From contig JAFEAM010000010.1 in the NCBI GenBank assembly GCA_018266395.1, positions 3,259 to 67,258 of the forward strand: 64,000 bases of DNA. Direction: 5' to 3'. The DNA comes from Bacteroidota bacterium (GTDB taxonomy: Bacteria > Bacteroidota > Bacteroidia > Cytophagales > Cyclobacteriaceae). The notes beneath the pieces are model-generated. The model did not search any database and had not been told where the DNA came from. It worked only from the letters and a program-made list of their open reading frames with translations. Positions within the stretch are counted from its first letter, which is position 1, and the number at the start of each line of letters is the position of its first letter. The position numbers were made by a program, and so were the translations under genes. Below are positions 31,280-38,774 of this stretch, piece after piece.

Positions 31280-32245
31280 CTAGAAACGATAAATGTAAGT
31301 GAGAGAGGATACCAACTCCCGTGTCAGACCATCCGGACTGAATTCGCGCTGAACAATCTTGTGTCCTACCAGCAGCCGAATGCCTGAATTCACATTAAAG
31401 CTATATCCGATGGTGGCAATGGCAGAGAGGGCAAGTCCCCTGGCTATGTTGCCTTTGCTGTCCACTGAACTTCGCTCACCAAATTTTCCCTGAACGGATG
31501 GGTCTGGCGTGTACCGGTCCGCAGTAATCCGGTAAATGGGCAGCATCCCCAATGAGAAGTTGACTCTTGACAGCCGGAAGTTTCTTTCCACCCTGAGCAT
31601 AACATCTGTTCCACGCTTGAGGTCGGTCGAGTTTGGATATTTCTGTACATAGAGGAATTCATCAGGATCATTCTGAGGCCAGCGATGCCAGTCGAACTTG
31701 TTTCCATTCTGATTCAGTGGTATCTGAATTCCAGTTGCAAACAGCCATTGCCGGTTTATGAGAGAGATTCCCGCTATAAAATCATAAGTGCCGAGACTGG
31801 TCTGATAGTACATGGGGAGGGGATTGCCTTCCTGATCCTTAAGATTGGAATTGTTGGTGGGCACTTTTGCCCCCACTGAAAGATTAAGATCAAACCGATC
31901 GGAATTGATAAGGTTGTGGGTGAAGCAAAAGGAGAGGTCACTCATACTGCCAGTGGCGCCGAGACGGCCCTCCACATGCTGAAGCGGGACCTTAACCTGT
32001 ATCGTATTTTTCCTGTTGAGACTGAAGTTCATGTCGGCGGTTGCCACATAAACAATAGGGGTAAGAGTGGTGGTGCCCCGGTAGAAACTGAACTCAATGG
32101 TTCTGAGCTTAAATTCAACCTTTTTGTTGTAGGGTTGATCTGGCTTCATGGCCCCCATGGTGCAAAAGCCGGCATCACTGCAACCTTGCCCGCTGGAGAA
32201 ATGCCAGACCATGACTAACGTTCCAAGCAGGGTAATTGGCTTCAT
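31280..32245 (-). CDS. Predicted outer-membrane beta-barrel protein
   Basis: 321 residues. Signal peptide (about 1-19, HFSSGQGC...), then repeated amphipathic strands: TIEFSFYRGTTTLTPIVYVATADMN, NTIQVKVPLQHVEGRLG, FDLNLSVGAKVPTN, RVNFSLGMLPIYRITADR, SAIATIGYSFNVNSGIRLLVG, and a final strand LVSSLTYIYRF ending in Phe, as many outer-membrane barrels do. No known family was recognised. A 14-bp perfect palindrome sits 2 bp before the ATG. The gene leads a two-gene unit with the TPR-CHAT protein, which suggests a shared envelope function. Confidence 0.65.
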   Translation of the reverse strand: MKPITLLGTLVMVWHFSSGQGCSDAGFCTMGAMKPDQPYNKKVEFKLRTIEFSFYRGTTTLTPIVYVATADMNFSLNRKNTIQVKVPLQHVEGRLGATGSMSDLSFCFTHNLINSDRFDLNLSVGAKVPTNNSNLKDQEGNPLPMYYQTSLGTYDFIAGISLINRQWLFATGIQIPLNQNGNKFDWHRWPQNDPDEFLYVQKYPNSTDLKRGTDVMLRVERNFRLSRVNFSLGMLPIYRITADRYTPDPSVQGKFGERSSVDSKGNIARGLALSAIATIGYSFNVNSGIRLLVGHKIVQREFSPDGLTRELVSSLTYIYRF

Positions 32246-32246
32246 C

Positions 32247-32260
32247 TGGAAATATTTCCA
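32247..32260. promoter_or_regulatory. Perfect 14-bp palindrome before the barrel/CHAT operon
   Basis: TGGAAATATTTCCA lies 2 bp before the ATG at 32245 and touches a -7-like TTAATTTG (minus strand, 32259-32266). It could be a dimeric repressor site, or a short AT-rich hairpin. Confidence 0.35.
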
Positions 32261-32326
32261 AATTAAGAAAACATTCCCGTTTGAAAATCACGAGGAATGG
32301 ATCAGAATTTCCCCGGCAGAGTTGGA

Positions 32327-33331
32327 TCAGCGCTTGCTGCTGATGACTGAACCGCCATCATTGCTCTGGTTCTCTATGGAGGCCAGTTCAACGATTTTTG
32401 CATATTCTTCAGGAGTCAGGTCATTGAAGAAGTAATGTATCGGGTTGACCTGAGAGTGGTTGATAAATACTTCGTAGTGCACATGCGGTGCGGTTGATAA
32501 GCCGGTGTTGCCCACATAGCCGATTAATTCGCCACGCTTGACTTTCTGACCATTTCTCACCACGAAGCTGTGCATGTGTGCATAGCGTGTCCGGTAACCA
32601 AAGCCATGATCGATCTCTACTTTCTTTCCATAACCTGTGAAGGCTATTTCGGTATTGTCCACCACACCGTCAGCGGTAGCATAAATCGGCGTGCCAAGAG
32701 GTGCGGCGAAGTCAATCCCGGGATGCATGTTCCAGACCTTATAGATGGGGTGGATTCTCATTCCATAGCCGGAGGAAAGAACGACGGTCCCATTTTTTGG
32801 AATAGGCTGAATGGCAGGTATTGCGGCAAACAGCATTTCCTTGTGGCTGGCTACTTCGACGATTTCATCCTGCGACTTGGATTCAACGTACGATTTCCTT
32901 CTCAGTTTATCGACAGATTCGTTAAGCTTTACAATGATGTCCTCGTGGGCCAGATTCCTCTCGCGGATGTCTTCATACCGGTCAATACCACCCACGCCGG
33001 CCTCCCGGATTGACTTGTCAATGGGTTCGGAACCCAGAACCACCCTGTAGATGTTATCATCCCGATAAGCCATCTCACCCAGGAGTTTGTCCAGGTTTTC
33101 AACTTTCTTATTGAGTTCGTCATAATAGAACTCCATATTCTTGAGCTCATTCTTGAGCATCACCTCCTTGGGCGACTCAAAGTAGTTGTTGTAAAGCAGC
33201 AATAGTCCCACCGCCATGGCCAGTGTGAGTGATAAGAGGCCGATGGTATTCAACAGGACATCTCCCCATGAAGTCTGCACGCGTACGTACTTGCAGGAAA
33301 CGGTGTCGTAGTAGTATTTGATGCGGGCCAT
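32327..33331 (-). CDS. M23-family (LytM) peptidoglycan peptidase
   Basis: 334 residues. One N-terminal transmembrane helix (about 27-48) with no cleavage site, a coiled-coil-like helix rich in Glu/Lys (about 55-150), then the LytM domain. The zinc motif HxxxD is HPGIDFAAP (near 203), and HxH is APHVHYEV (near 282). The core has SSGYGMRIHPI, YGKKVEIDHGFGYRTRYAHM and KRGELIGYVGNTG. It should cut peptide cross-links in the wall, or act as an adaptor; both metal motifs are intact, so an enzyme is likely. The mog gene ends 13 bp before its start. Confidence 0.92.
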   Translation of the reverse strand: MARIKYYYDTVSCKYVRVQTSWGDVLLNTIGLLSLTLAMAVGLLLLYNNYFESPKEVMLKNELKNMEFYYDELNKKVENLDKLLGEMAYRDDNIYRVVLGSEPIDKSIREAGVGGIDRYEDIRERNLAHEDIIVKLNESVDKLRRKSYVESKSQDEIVEVASHKEMLFAAIPAIQPIPKNGTVVLSSGYGMRIHPIYKVWNMHPGIDFAAPLGTPIYATADGVVDNTEIAFTGYGKKVEIDHGFGYRTRYAHMHSFVVRNGQKVKRGELIGYVGNTGLSTAPHVHYEVFINHSQVNPIHYFFNDLTPEEYAKIVELASIENQSNDGGSVISSKR

Positions 33332-33344
33332 ATGTTAAACAACT

Positions 33345-33881
33345 CTATTTTGACTGGGGCCGGAATGCCTTAATGACAGATTCATTGCATTCAAGATAGG
33401 GCCCATCCAGCAAATCTAAGCAATAAGGGATTGCCGGAAAAACGGCGTCAAGGCATTGCCGGATGGATCGGGGCTTACCCGGTAGGTTTAGGATAAGCGT
33501 TTTACCCCGAATTCCGGCTGTTTGGCGCGAAAGGATGGCCGTAGGCACATATTTCAGGCTTTCTAAACGCATTCTTTCGCCGAATCCGGGCATCATTTTT
33601 TCACATACAGCCTCGGTGGCCTCTGGTGTAACATCCCGGACCGCGGGCCCGGTACCACCGCAGGTAACGATAAGGCAGCACCCCTTACGGTCAGCCATAT
33701 CTTTCAATGTCTCCTCGATTAGCGGTTGCTCATCCGGTATAACCGCATATTCTTTTTCCCAGGGGTTCGTGAGGTATTCATTGAGGGTTTCCACAATGGC
33801 CTTGCCGGGAAGATCTTCATAAATGCCCTTGCTGGCGCGATCCGACACGTTGATAATTCCAATTCTTACCGTTTGCTCCAT
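33345..33881 (-). CDS. mog: Molybdopterin adenylyltransferase (Mog/MoaB family)
   Basis: 178 residues. It adenylates molybdopterin so that molybdate can be inserted. Marks are the N-terminal RIGIINVSDRASKGIYEDLPG, VTCGGTGPAVRDVTPEAT (the substrate loop), and LILNLPGKPRSIRQCLDAV. The length and Ser-Asp motif suit Mog rather than MoeA. No other molybdenum cofactor genes are in the window, so it is isolated here. Confidence 0.88.
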   Translation of the reverse strand: MEQTVRIGIINVSDRASKGIYEDLPGKAIVETLNEYLTNPWEKEYAVIPDEQPLIEETLKDMADRKGCCLIVTCGGTGPAVRDVTPEATEAVCEKMMPGFGERMRLESLKYVPTAILSRQTAGIRGKTLILNLPGKPRSIRQCLDAVFPAIPYCLDLLDGPYLECNESVIKAFRPQSK

Positions 33882-33995
33882 AAGAAAGATTAGAGACAGA
33901 TGAACCCTGAACGCTTATATCCTCTTCATCACTCGATTGCGAGTCAGGCCTGCAATGAGTTCAAGTCTTTATTCGGTCGGTTGGCCGGTTGAATG

Positions 33996-35045
33996 CTATT
34001 CTTCCAGGCTTACCTTCTTCAAGTGATTAGCCCTTCCTTTCTTGTAGACCAGTCTCGCCTGGGCTCTTCCCTTCCTGTACAACTTTTGTTCCTCAGTTGG
34101 CCTGTGAATAATCTCGCGACATTCTTCGGAACAGCAGCCGTCAAATTTTACGGAACACTCAGGGCATTGGATGAAGAGAAGATGGCAACCTTCATTTCTG
34201 CAGTTGGTGTGGGTATCACATGGCTTGCCGCACTGATGACAGTGACTGATGATCTCACTGGAGATCCTTTCTCCAAGACGCTCATCAAAGACAAAGTTCT
34301 TACCATGAAATTTGTTGACAAGTCCCTGGTCTTTGGCCTGGCGGGCGTATTCAATAATTCCGCCGTTGAGTTGATGAACATGCGTGAAGCCCCGGTGCTT
34401 GAACCACGCGCTGGCCTTTTCACAACGAATGCCACCAGTGCAGTACATCACTATATTCCTGTCCTGTTTTCCTTCCAGCAACCTTTCTACAATCGGAAGG
34501 GATTGTCTGAAAGTATCTACATCTGGACAAATCGCACCCTCAAAATGCCCGACTTCACTTTCATAATGATTACGCATGTCAACAATAACGGTCTGCGGAT
34601 CATCGGTGAGTTGATTAAACTCAGCCGCATTCAAATGCCTGCCGCTATTCGTAACATCAAAAGTTTCGTCATCCAGGCCATCTGCCAGTACCTTCCTTTT
34701 CACCTGGATCTTCAGGACAAAGAAAGATTTCCCATTGTCCTCAATTGCCCAGTTAAGCCGGATGCCTTTAAGGAATGAAATCTCGTTGATCGAATCAATG
34801 AAGGGATCTTTGTTTGAAGACGGCATGCTGAGTTGAGCATTGATGCCTTCAGATGCCACATAAATCCGGCCCAGTACACCCAAAGGGAACCATTTGGCAA
34901 AGAGTTCGTCCCTGAACGCTGCGGGATCTTCGATGCGATGATATTGGTAAAAGGAAAGTGTAACCCTCTGTTCCGGATATTGCTGCATCCGGGCTTTCAG
35001 AACTCTCTTGTCGATCCGGTTATGAAGCTGAACCTTTTTCATCAT
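33996..35045 (-). CDS. trhO: tRNA uridine-34 hydroxylase (rhodanese-like TrhO/YceA)
   Basis: 349 residues. It catalyses oxygen-dependent 5-hydroxylation of U34 in certain tRNAs. The N-terminal ferredoxin-like acylphosphatase-type part is followed by a rhodanese domain with GRHLNAAEFNQL, VDMRNHYESEVGHFEGAICPD and CTGGIRCEKASAWFKHRGF (active Cys near 200). The C-terminus has a Cys-rich zinc-type cluster (CHQCGKPCDTHTNCRNEGCHLLFIQCPECSVKFDGCCS, here split by function). Two ATGs are in tandem at 35045 and 35042. A good promoter lies immediately upstream, so close that the mRNA may lack a leader. Confidence 0.92.
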   Translation of the reverse strand: MMKKVQLHNRIDKRVLKARMQQYPEQRVTLSFYQYHRIEDPAAFRDELFAKWFPLGVLGRIYVASEGINAQLSMPSSNKDPFIDSINEISFLKGIRLNWAIEDNGKSFFVLKIQVKRKVLADGLDDETFDVTNSGRHLNAAEFNQLTDDPQTVIVDMRNHYESEVGHFEGAICPDVDTFRQSLPIVERLLEGKQDRNIVMYCTGGIRCEKASAWFKHRGFTHVHQLNGGIIEYARQAKDQGLVNKFHGKNFVFDERLGERISSEIISHCHQCGKPCDTHTNCRNEGCHLLFIQCPECSVKFDGCCSEECREIIHRPTEEQKLYRKGRAQARLVYKKGRANHLKKVSLEE

Positions 35046-35049
35046 GGCG

Positions 35050-35081
35050 CAAAATTAGCTCATTGCGGCCGAGCCGGCAAA
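35050..35081 (-). promoter_or_regulatory. trhO promoter
   Basis: On the minus strand TTTG (35078-35081), 20 bp, TAATTTTG (35050-35057), a full consensus match. It fits exactly in the 42 bp between the preceding gene and trhO. The -7 box ends only about 5 bases before the first ATG. Confidence 0.65.
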
Positions 35082-35087
35082 GAGTGA

Positions 35088-35717
35088 TTAATTGCTGGCC
35101 GGTTTCAATTCACCCCGAAGCAATTTGTTGTAGTCCTCGCAGCTAAGCGTCCCAACCTTATTGCAGTAGGGGCATGTCCTGTAGGTTTCTCCATGCAGGT
35201 AATCCTTGCGGATGATAACCGTTGAACCGCTGCACACAGGACAGGAGACTCTGCCTGCAGGACCGCAATCTATGGTATAGTCGCGTGAAAGGACCTCAAC
35301 GGCATTTTGACTCTGCGATGCGTGTTCAGCTACAAGCTCTTTTTCAGCCATTTTCAACCATTGTGCAGCTTCAGTCGAATACTGGCCCGTTGTGCCCTTC
35401 AGCTGTATATACTTGGTAAGCCAATCAACACTTTGTTTGTATTTCCCCAGGAAGTAGGAATTCTTTCCAAAATAGAATGCCAGGTCTGAAGGGATGCTCT
35501 TGAGATTACTTAGTGCATACCTTAGCTTGCTGTCTGCCAGTTCATATTTCTCCTGGTTCATGTAAAATATGCCGGAGTCCATCTGTTGGCGGACGTATCG
35601 GGACTTTTCCTGCTCTTTCTGGAGTTCGATTGTCCTGATCTTTTCTCGTTCCGCTTCCTGGGCATTCACTTCCACAGCGGCAAGCACGAATAGCATTATG
35701 ATGAATACCCTTGTCAT
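35088..35717 (-). CDS. Exported helical protein with C-terminal zinc ribbon
   Basis: 209 residues from ATG at 35717. This start overlaps the upstream ACMSD stop as ATGA. Signal peptide (about 1-19, ending VNA). Then a helical, TPR-like stretch: LADSKLRYALSNLKSI, AFYFGKNSYFLGKYKQSVDWLTKYIQL, TEAAQWLKMAEKELV. The C-terminus has two CxxC pairs (CPVC and CPYC) plus Cys of CGPAG and LSCEDY, a zinc-ribbon pattern like DnaJ. A zinc ribbon outside the cytoplasm is unusual. No known family recognised. Its coupling to ACMSD may only be positional. Confidence 0.7.
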   Translation of the reverse strand: MTRVFIIMLFVLAAVEVNAQEAEREKIRTIELQKEQEKSRYVRQQMDSGIFYMNQEKYELADSKLRYALSNLKSIPSDLAFYFGKNSYFLGKYKQSVDWLTKYIQLKGTTGQYSTEAAQWLKMAEKELVAEHASQSQNAVEVLSRDYTIDCGPAGRVSCPVCSGSTVIIRKDYLHGETYRTCPYCNKVGTLSCEDYNKLLRGELKPASN

Positions 35718-36721
35718 TGAAAGTGATTTTTTGGGAGGTTGAGCCACTCCAAAGCAGCATTGGCAAAGATGTCTGCTTTGACTTTTGCTGACAGGGAAGA
35801 TTCCTCAATAAACCTGCCAATCTCCAAATCTCCCAGCGGAAACGGGTAGTCAGAGCCGAGTGTTACACGTTTGGATCCCACCAGCTTGAGTACATAATCC
35901 AGAATCACCGGATCATGGGTAATGCTGTCGACCCAGAATCTTCCAAGATAGTTGCGGGGAGGTACGGGATTGTCAATCGCCACCAGGTCAGGTCGGCAAT
36001 CAAATCCGTGCTGTATTCTGCCGATCGTTGGCAGGAAGGATCCTCCGGCGTGTGCAAAATTCACCCTGAGTTTGGGAAGGCGTTCGAATATTCCTCCGAA
36101 AATCATAGAACACATGGCTCTTGAAGTTTCAGCCGGCATCCCTACCAGCCAGGGCAACCAGTACCGCGACATATTTTTTTCACCCATCATATTCCATGGA
36201 TGCACCAGAACGGCCAGGTCTTCCTTTTCGCAAGCCTCGAATACAGGAAAAAACCGATCCTCATTGAGGTTGTCATCATTAATGTTGGACCCTATCTGAA
36301 TCCCCTTCAAACCAATTTTTTTACATCGCTTTACTTCCTGTACTGCCAGCTCAGTGTCCTGCATCGGCACGGTACCGAGACCGACATAGTTTTTTGGATA
36401 TCGGACTACGAGCTTCGCGATATGATCATTCAGATAGCGTGAGATATCAAGTGCGTCGAGCGGTTTGGCCCAATAGGAGAACATAACCGGAACAGTACAC
36501 ACCACCTGTACCTGTGTCTTGAATTGTTCATATTCACGGATGCGCAAATCCACATTCCAGCAGTTCTCCTGTATTTCACGGAAAAATTGGTTACCCCTCA
36601 TCATCTTTGCATAACCTTTTTTGTGATGCTGGAGGTAGATGAAACCTTCATAGCCAAATTTCTCTGCCCAATTGGGCATTTTCTTAGGTAAAATATGCGT
36701 GTGGGAGTCGATCTTCAGCAC
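35714..36721 (-). CDS. Aminocarboxymuconate-semialdehyde decarboxylase-like (ACMSD) protein
   Basis: 335 residues from the GTG at 36721, matching the ~336 residues of ACMSD. An amidohydrolase-fold zinc enzyme that removes CO2 from 2-amino-3-carboxymuconate-6-semialdehyde in the kynurenine pathway. Marks: KIDSHTHILPKK (metal HxH), GYEGFIYLQHHKKG, ENCWNVDLRIREYEQF, VMFSYWAKPLDALD, VHPWNM, RYWLPWLVGMPAETSRAMCSM, FAHAGGSFLPTIGRI (metal His), LGSDYPFPLGDLEIG (metal Asp). Open frame continues upstream for 157 codons, but that is repeat DNA and is rejected as coding. No other kynurenine genes are in the window. Related decarboxylases of other substrates are the main alternative, but the motif spacing is close to animal ACMSD. 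Confidence 0.88.
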   Translation of the reverse strand: MLKIDSHTHILPKKMPNWAEKFGYEGFIYLQHHKKGYAKMMRGNQFFREIQENCWNVDLRIREYEQFKTQVQVVCTVPVMFSYWAKPLDALDISRYLNDHIAKLVVRYPKNYVGLGTVPMQDTELAVQEVKRCKKIGLKGIQIGSNINDDNLNEDRFFPVFEACEKEDLAVLVHPWNMMGEKNMSRYWLPWLVGMPAETSRAMCSMIFGGIFERLPKLRVNFAHAGGSFLPTIGRIQHGFDCRPDLVAIDNPVPPRNYLGRFWVDSITHDPVILDYVLKLVGSKRVTLGSDYPFPLGDLEIGRFIEESSLSAKVKADIFANAALEWLNLPKNHFQ

Positions 36722-36780
36722 AACCCGATGGCTAATCCGGCAAATATCGTGTTTTTGAAAACCAGGTGCAGCGGTCTCAT

Positions 36781-36807
36781 CAACTTTTGATTTTATTCCT
36801 GTTGGCC
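36781..36807 (+). repeat. Direct repeat copy 1 flanking the array
   Basis: 27 bp beginning CAACTTTTGAT; 24 of 27 bases are identical to 37195-37221, 414 bp away. Confidence 0.75.
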
Positions 36808-36855
36808 AGGTATTTGTGAAGAAAGTAGACAGTTGACTGTGGATAGTGAGGCAGC

Positions 36856-36886
36856 GGTAGCAATAGACTTCAGTCGATTTGCTACC
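36856..36886. repeat. Hairpin beside the array
   Basis: GGTAGCAA (36856-36863) and TTGCTACC (36879-36886) are perfect inverted repeats, with an inner GACT-TC-AGTC stem. There is no T-run, so it is not an obvious terminator. Confidence 0.6.
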
Positions 36887-36913
36887 GGGCCCACCCTCAT
36901 TTCCAGCGAAATT

Positions 36914-37077
36914 GTCGCATAACGTCGCATACCCATCGCATACCCGTCGCATACTCGTCGCATACCCGTCGCATACCCGTCGCATGAGCGTCGCATGAAC
37001 GTCGCATAAACCAGGCTTGAACGAGGCTTGCGCGTCGCTAGCGCATCGCATGAACGTCGCATGCGCGTCGCATAAAA
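36914..37077 (+). repeat. 11-bp phased tandem array, about 15 units
   Basis: The core TCGCAT recurs at 36915, 36925, 36936, 36947, 36958, 36969, 36980, 36991, 37002, then (TCGCTA) 37035, and at 37046, 37057, 37068. Spacing is 11 bp, once 10. The 33-bp break at 37002-37035 is exactly three periods and itself contains two copies of AGGCTTG 11 bp apart. The unit is about one helical turn. Typical unit: GTCGCATACCC. Not CRISPR-like, as there is no spacer. Confidence 0.85.
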
Positions 37078-37194
37078 CATCCCTCCGGAAGGACCGGCTA
37101 AGGCCCAAACCATTGAAAATCAGGCCATAGGAAGAGATGGGCAGACAAGAGTGGACAGATGGGGACAAGAGTGGGCTGCCAGCAGTAGTCACAC

Positions 37195-37221
37195 CAACTT
37201 TTGATTCTATTCCAGCTGGCC
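37195..37221 (+). repeat. Direct repeat copy 2 flanking the array
   Basis: 27 bp with 24 identities to 36781-36807. Its right part encodes the last five residues and the stop of the EEP-family gene (minus strand), so copy 1 may be a duplicated fragment of that gene end. Confidence 0.75.
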
Positions 37222-38163
37222 TGTTATTGAAGTCTGGGTATCCCCCAGTCCTGTAAGGGTGCCCTGCAAACCGAAGTGATCAGACAGGTCCTGATGCTCA
37301 GGATGCCAGGGGGACCTCATGATGGTCACCTTACGCTTAAGCTGGAGTTGCGCTGATCCGTTGGACCGGAGAAGTATATAATCCAGAAGTAGACGGAATT
37401 CCTTTCGCTTTTTGCATAGATCGTTGAAAGGGCGGTCCATCGTATACTGCTGTTCGCCAGTCAACTCGCCATCAACTGCCTGCAATGTTGAAATCATTTT
37501 TTCATAACGAGGCATGGTTGTCAGCGAATTCTGCGTAACATTCAGCGAAAGGGACGCCGGAATTGATTTTAACGTATTGAAATCTCCGCAGATCAACTGA
37601 GGAATCCCTGCCTTGTGGTTTGGGGCCAGAAGTTCATTGGCAAGTTGGTGGTATTGGGCAAATAGAATTTCATCGGTTCCAAAGGCCTGGAGATGAGTGC
37701 CGGCGATTTGAACGGTCTTTCCGTTCACATCAATCTCAGCGAGCATGGCGCCTTTCCTTGCCATGCGATCATATCCCTTACGGGCCTTGTACCTGATCTC
37801 ATCTACCTGAATGATCGGAAAGCGGCTGAAGATCATGACGCCGCCGTTGGTTTTCAGTGCAATGTTTTTCCTGTTGAGGATATCAGTGTGATAAAGATAA
37901 TGTGCAGCCAGGTTGCGAGTGATCAGCTTTCTTGAACGGCGATGAAACAACTCCTGGAAGACCACTATGTCATATGACGCCTGGTTTAATTTGTCTGAAA
38001 TGGCCTGGGCACGTTTCATCTTACCATTGCTTTTCACCCAGCCGGGCAGCATCTGAATATTCCAGCTAAGAATCGAAAGGGAATCCGCCTGTGCAAAAGA
38101 TATGGCGTGGCTCATGATGAGCATCCAGAACAGGCAACAGGCACGCAATGGGTAAGAGGCCAT
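37207..38163 (-). CDS. Secreted endonuclease/exonuclease/phosphatase family protein, sphingomyelinase-like
   Basis: 318 residues. Signal peptide (about 1-25). The DNase I-like fold shows LSILSWNIQMLPGW (Asn, metal site), DIVVFQELF (catalytic Glu), VQIAGTHLQAF, QLICGDFNTL (Asp/Asn) and LSDHFGLQG (Asp/His). The WNIQMLPGWV start and exported location resemble bacterial neutral sphingomyelinases, and Bacteroidota membranes often contain sphingolipids, so a phospho-head-group hydrolase is plausible. A DNase is the alternative. It lies 27 bp after nudK and is at the end of a leftward run. Its stop lies in the flanking direct repeat of the 11-bp array. Confidence 0.82.
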   Translation of the reverse strand: MASYPLRACCLFWMLIMSHAISFAQADSLSILSWNIQMLPGWVKSNGKMKRAQAISDKLNQASYDIVVFQELFHRRSRKLITRNLAAHYLYHTDILNRKNIALKTNGGVMIFSRFPIIQVDEIRYKARKGYDRMARKGAMLAEIDVNGKTVQIAGTHLQAFGTDEILFAQYHQLANELLAPNHKAGIPQLICGDFNTLKSIPASLSLNVTQNSLTTMPRYEKMISTLQAVDGELTGEQQYTMDRPFNDLCKKRKEFRLLLDYILLRSNGSAQLQLKRKVTIMRSPWHPEHQDLSDHFGLQGTLTGLGDTQTSITGQLE

Positions 38164-38190
38164 TGTCGGGGTAACGAATTTCCTGGTGAG

Positions 38191-38766
38191 TCAGTTCATT
38201 AACTTCTTGATAGCGGCGTGATACAGCAGCATGATCGTCTTGGCATCCTTGATCTCACCCGTGCTTATCATGTCCATGGCTTTCTGGAAGGGAAGTTCCA
38301 GTACTTCAATGTCTTCACCGTCCACACCGCCGCCCGCATCTGTTTTTTCGGATGATTCATACTGGGCTACGAAGAAGTAAAGTAATTCAGTAACGGAACC
38401 CGGAGACATGTATACCTCCATAACCCTTTTTACCTCTTTGATCCTGAATCCCGTCTCTTCCTGTGTTTCCCGGACGATGGCATCTTCAGGATGTTCATTA
38501 TCGAGCAAACCCGCACAGGCTTCAATCAGCATTCCGTCCTTGTTGCCATTCAGGAAGGTGGGGAGACGAAACTGCCGTGTCAGGATAATGGTTCCCTTAT
38601 TCCGATTGTAAAGAAGTATGACAGCACCGTTTCCGCGATCATAGGCTTCACGAACAAGTTGGGACCGTGAGCCATCATGCTTTGTGATTTCGATGGTGTA
38701 CTTCTTAAGTGTATACCAGCTGTCTGAAAGAACTTCTTCTTTCAGCACTTTGACATTGGAAGCCAT
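38191..38766 (-). CDS. nudK: NUDIX hydrolase, GDP-mannose pyrophosphatase-like
   Basis: 191 residues from ATG at 38766 (MASNVKVLKEEVLSDSW), the length of E. coli NudK. It likely splits GDP-mannose or another nucleotide sugar. Marks: VREAYDRGNGAVILLYNRNKGTIILTRQFRLP, then the Nudix box LIEACAGLLDNEHPEDAIVRETQEETGF in two parts, and PGSVTELLYFFVAQY. An upstream extension to 38862 overlaps the dehydrogenase gene and is rejected. It starts 8 bp after the Gfo/Idh/MocA stop, so it is likely in that operon. Substrate is inferred from similarity to NudK. Confidence 0.85.
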   Translation of the reverse strand: MASNVKVLKEEVLSDSWYTLKKYTIEITKHDGSRSQLVREAYDRGNGAVILLYNRNKGTIILTRQFRLPTFLNGNKDGMLIEACAGLLDNEHPEDAIVRETQEETGFRIKEVKRVMEVYMSPGSVTELLYFFVAQYESSEKTDAGGGVDGEDIEVLELPFQKAMDMISTGEIKDAKTIMLLYHAAIKKLMN

Positions 38767-38774
38767 GCAACTTT

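Larger units (their letters stand above)
36722..37206. other. Gene-free region holding a phased repeat array
   Basis: 485 bp with no believable gene. It contains, in order, a 27-bp direct-repeat copy (36781-36807), a hairpin (36856-36886), the 11-bp array (36914-37077), a GACAAGAGTGG doublet (37144-37174), and the second direct-repeat copy (37195-37221) that reaches into the downstream end of the next gene. Open frames in all three minus frames come from the 11-bp period. Confidence 0.7.

Noticed and set aside
33345-33881. Molybdenum cofactor operon around mog
   Set aside because: No moa, moe or mod genes nearby; the flanking genes are an M23 peptidase and trhO.
36914-37077. CRISPR array
   Set aside because: The period is 11 bp with no spacers and no cas genes.
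36722-37192. Long open frames on the minus strand (including a 157-codon extension of the ACMSD-like gene, and a separate 106-codon frame)
   Set aside because: They consist of the 11-bp repeat, which translates to the same short peptide in all three frames, and the ACMSD homology starts exactly at GTG 36721.
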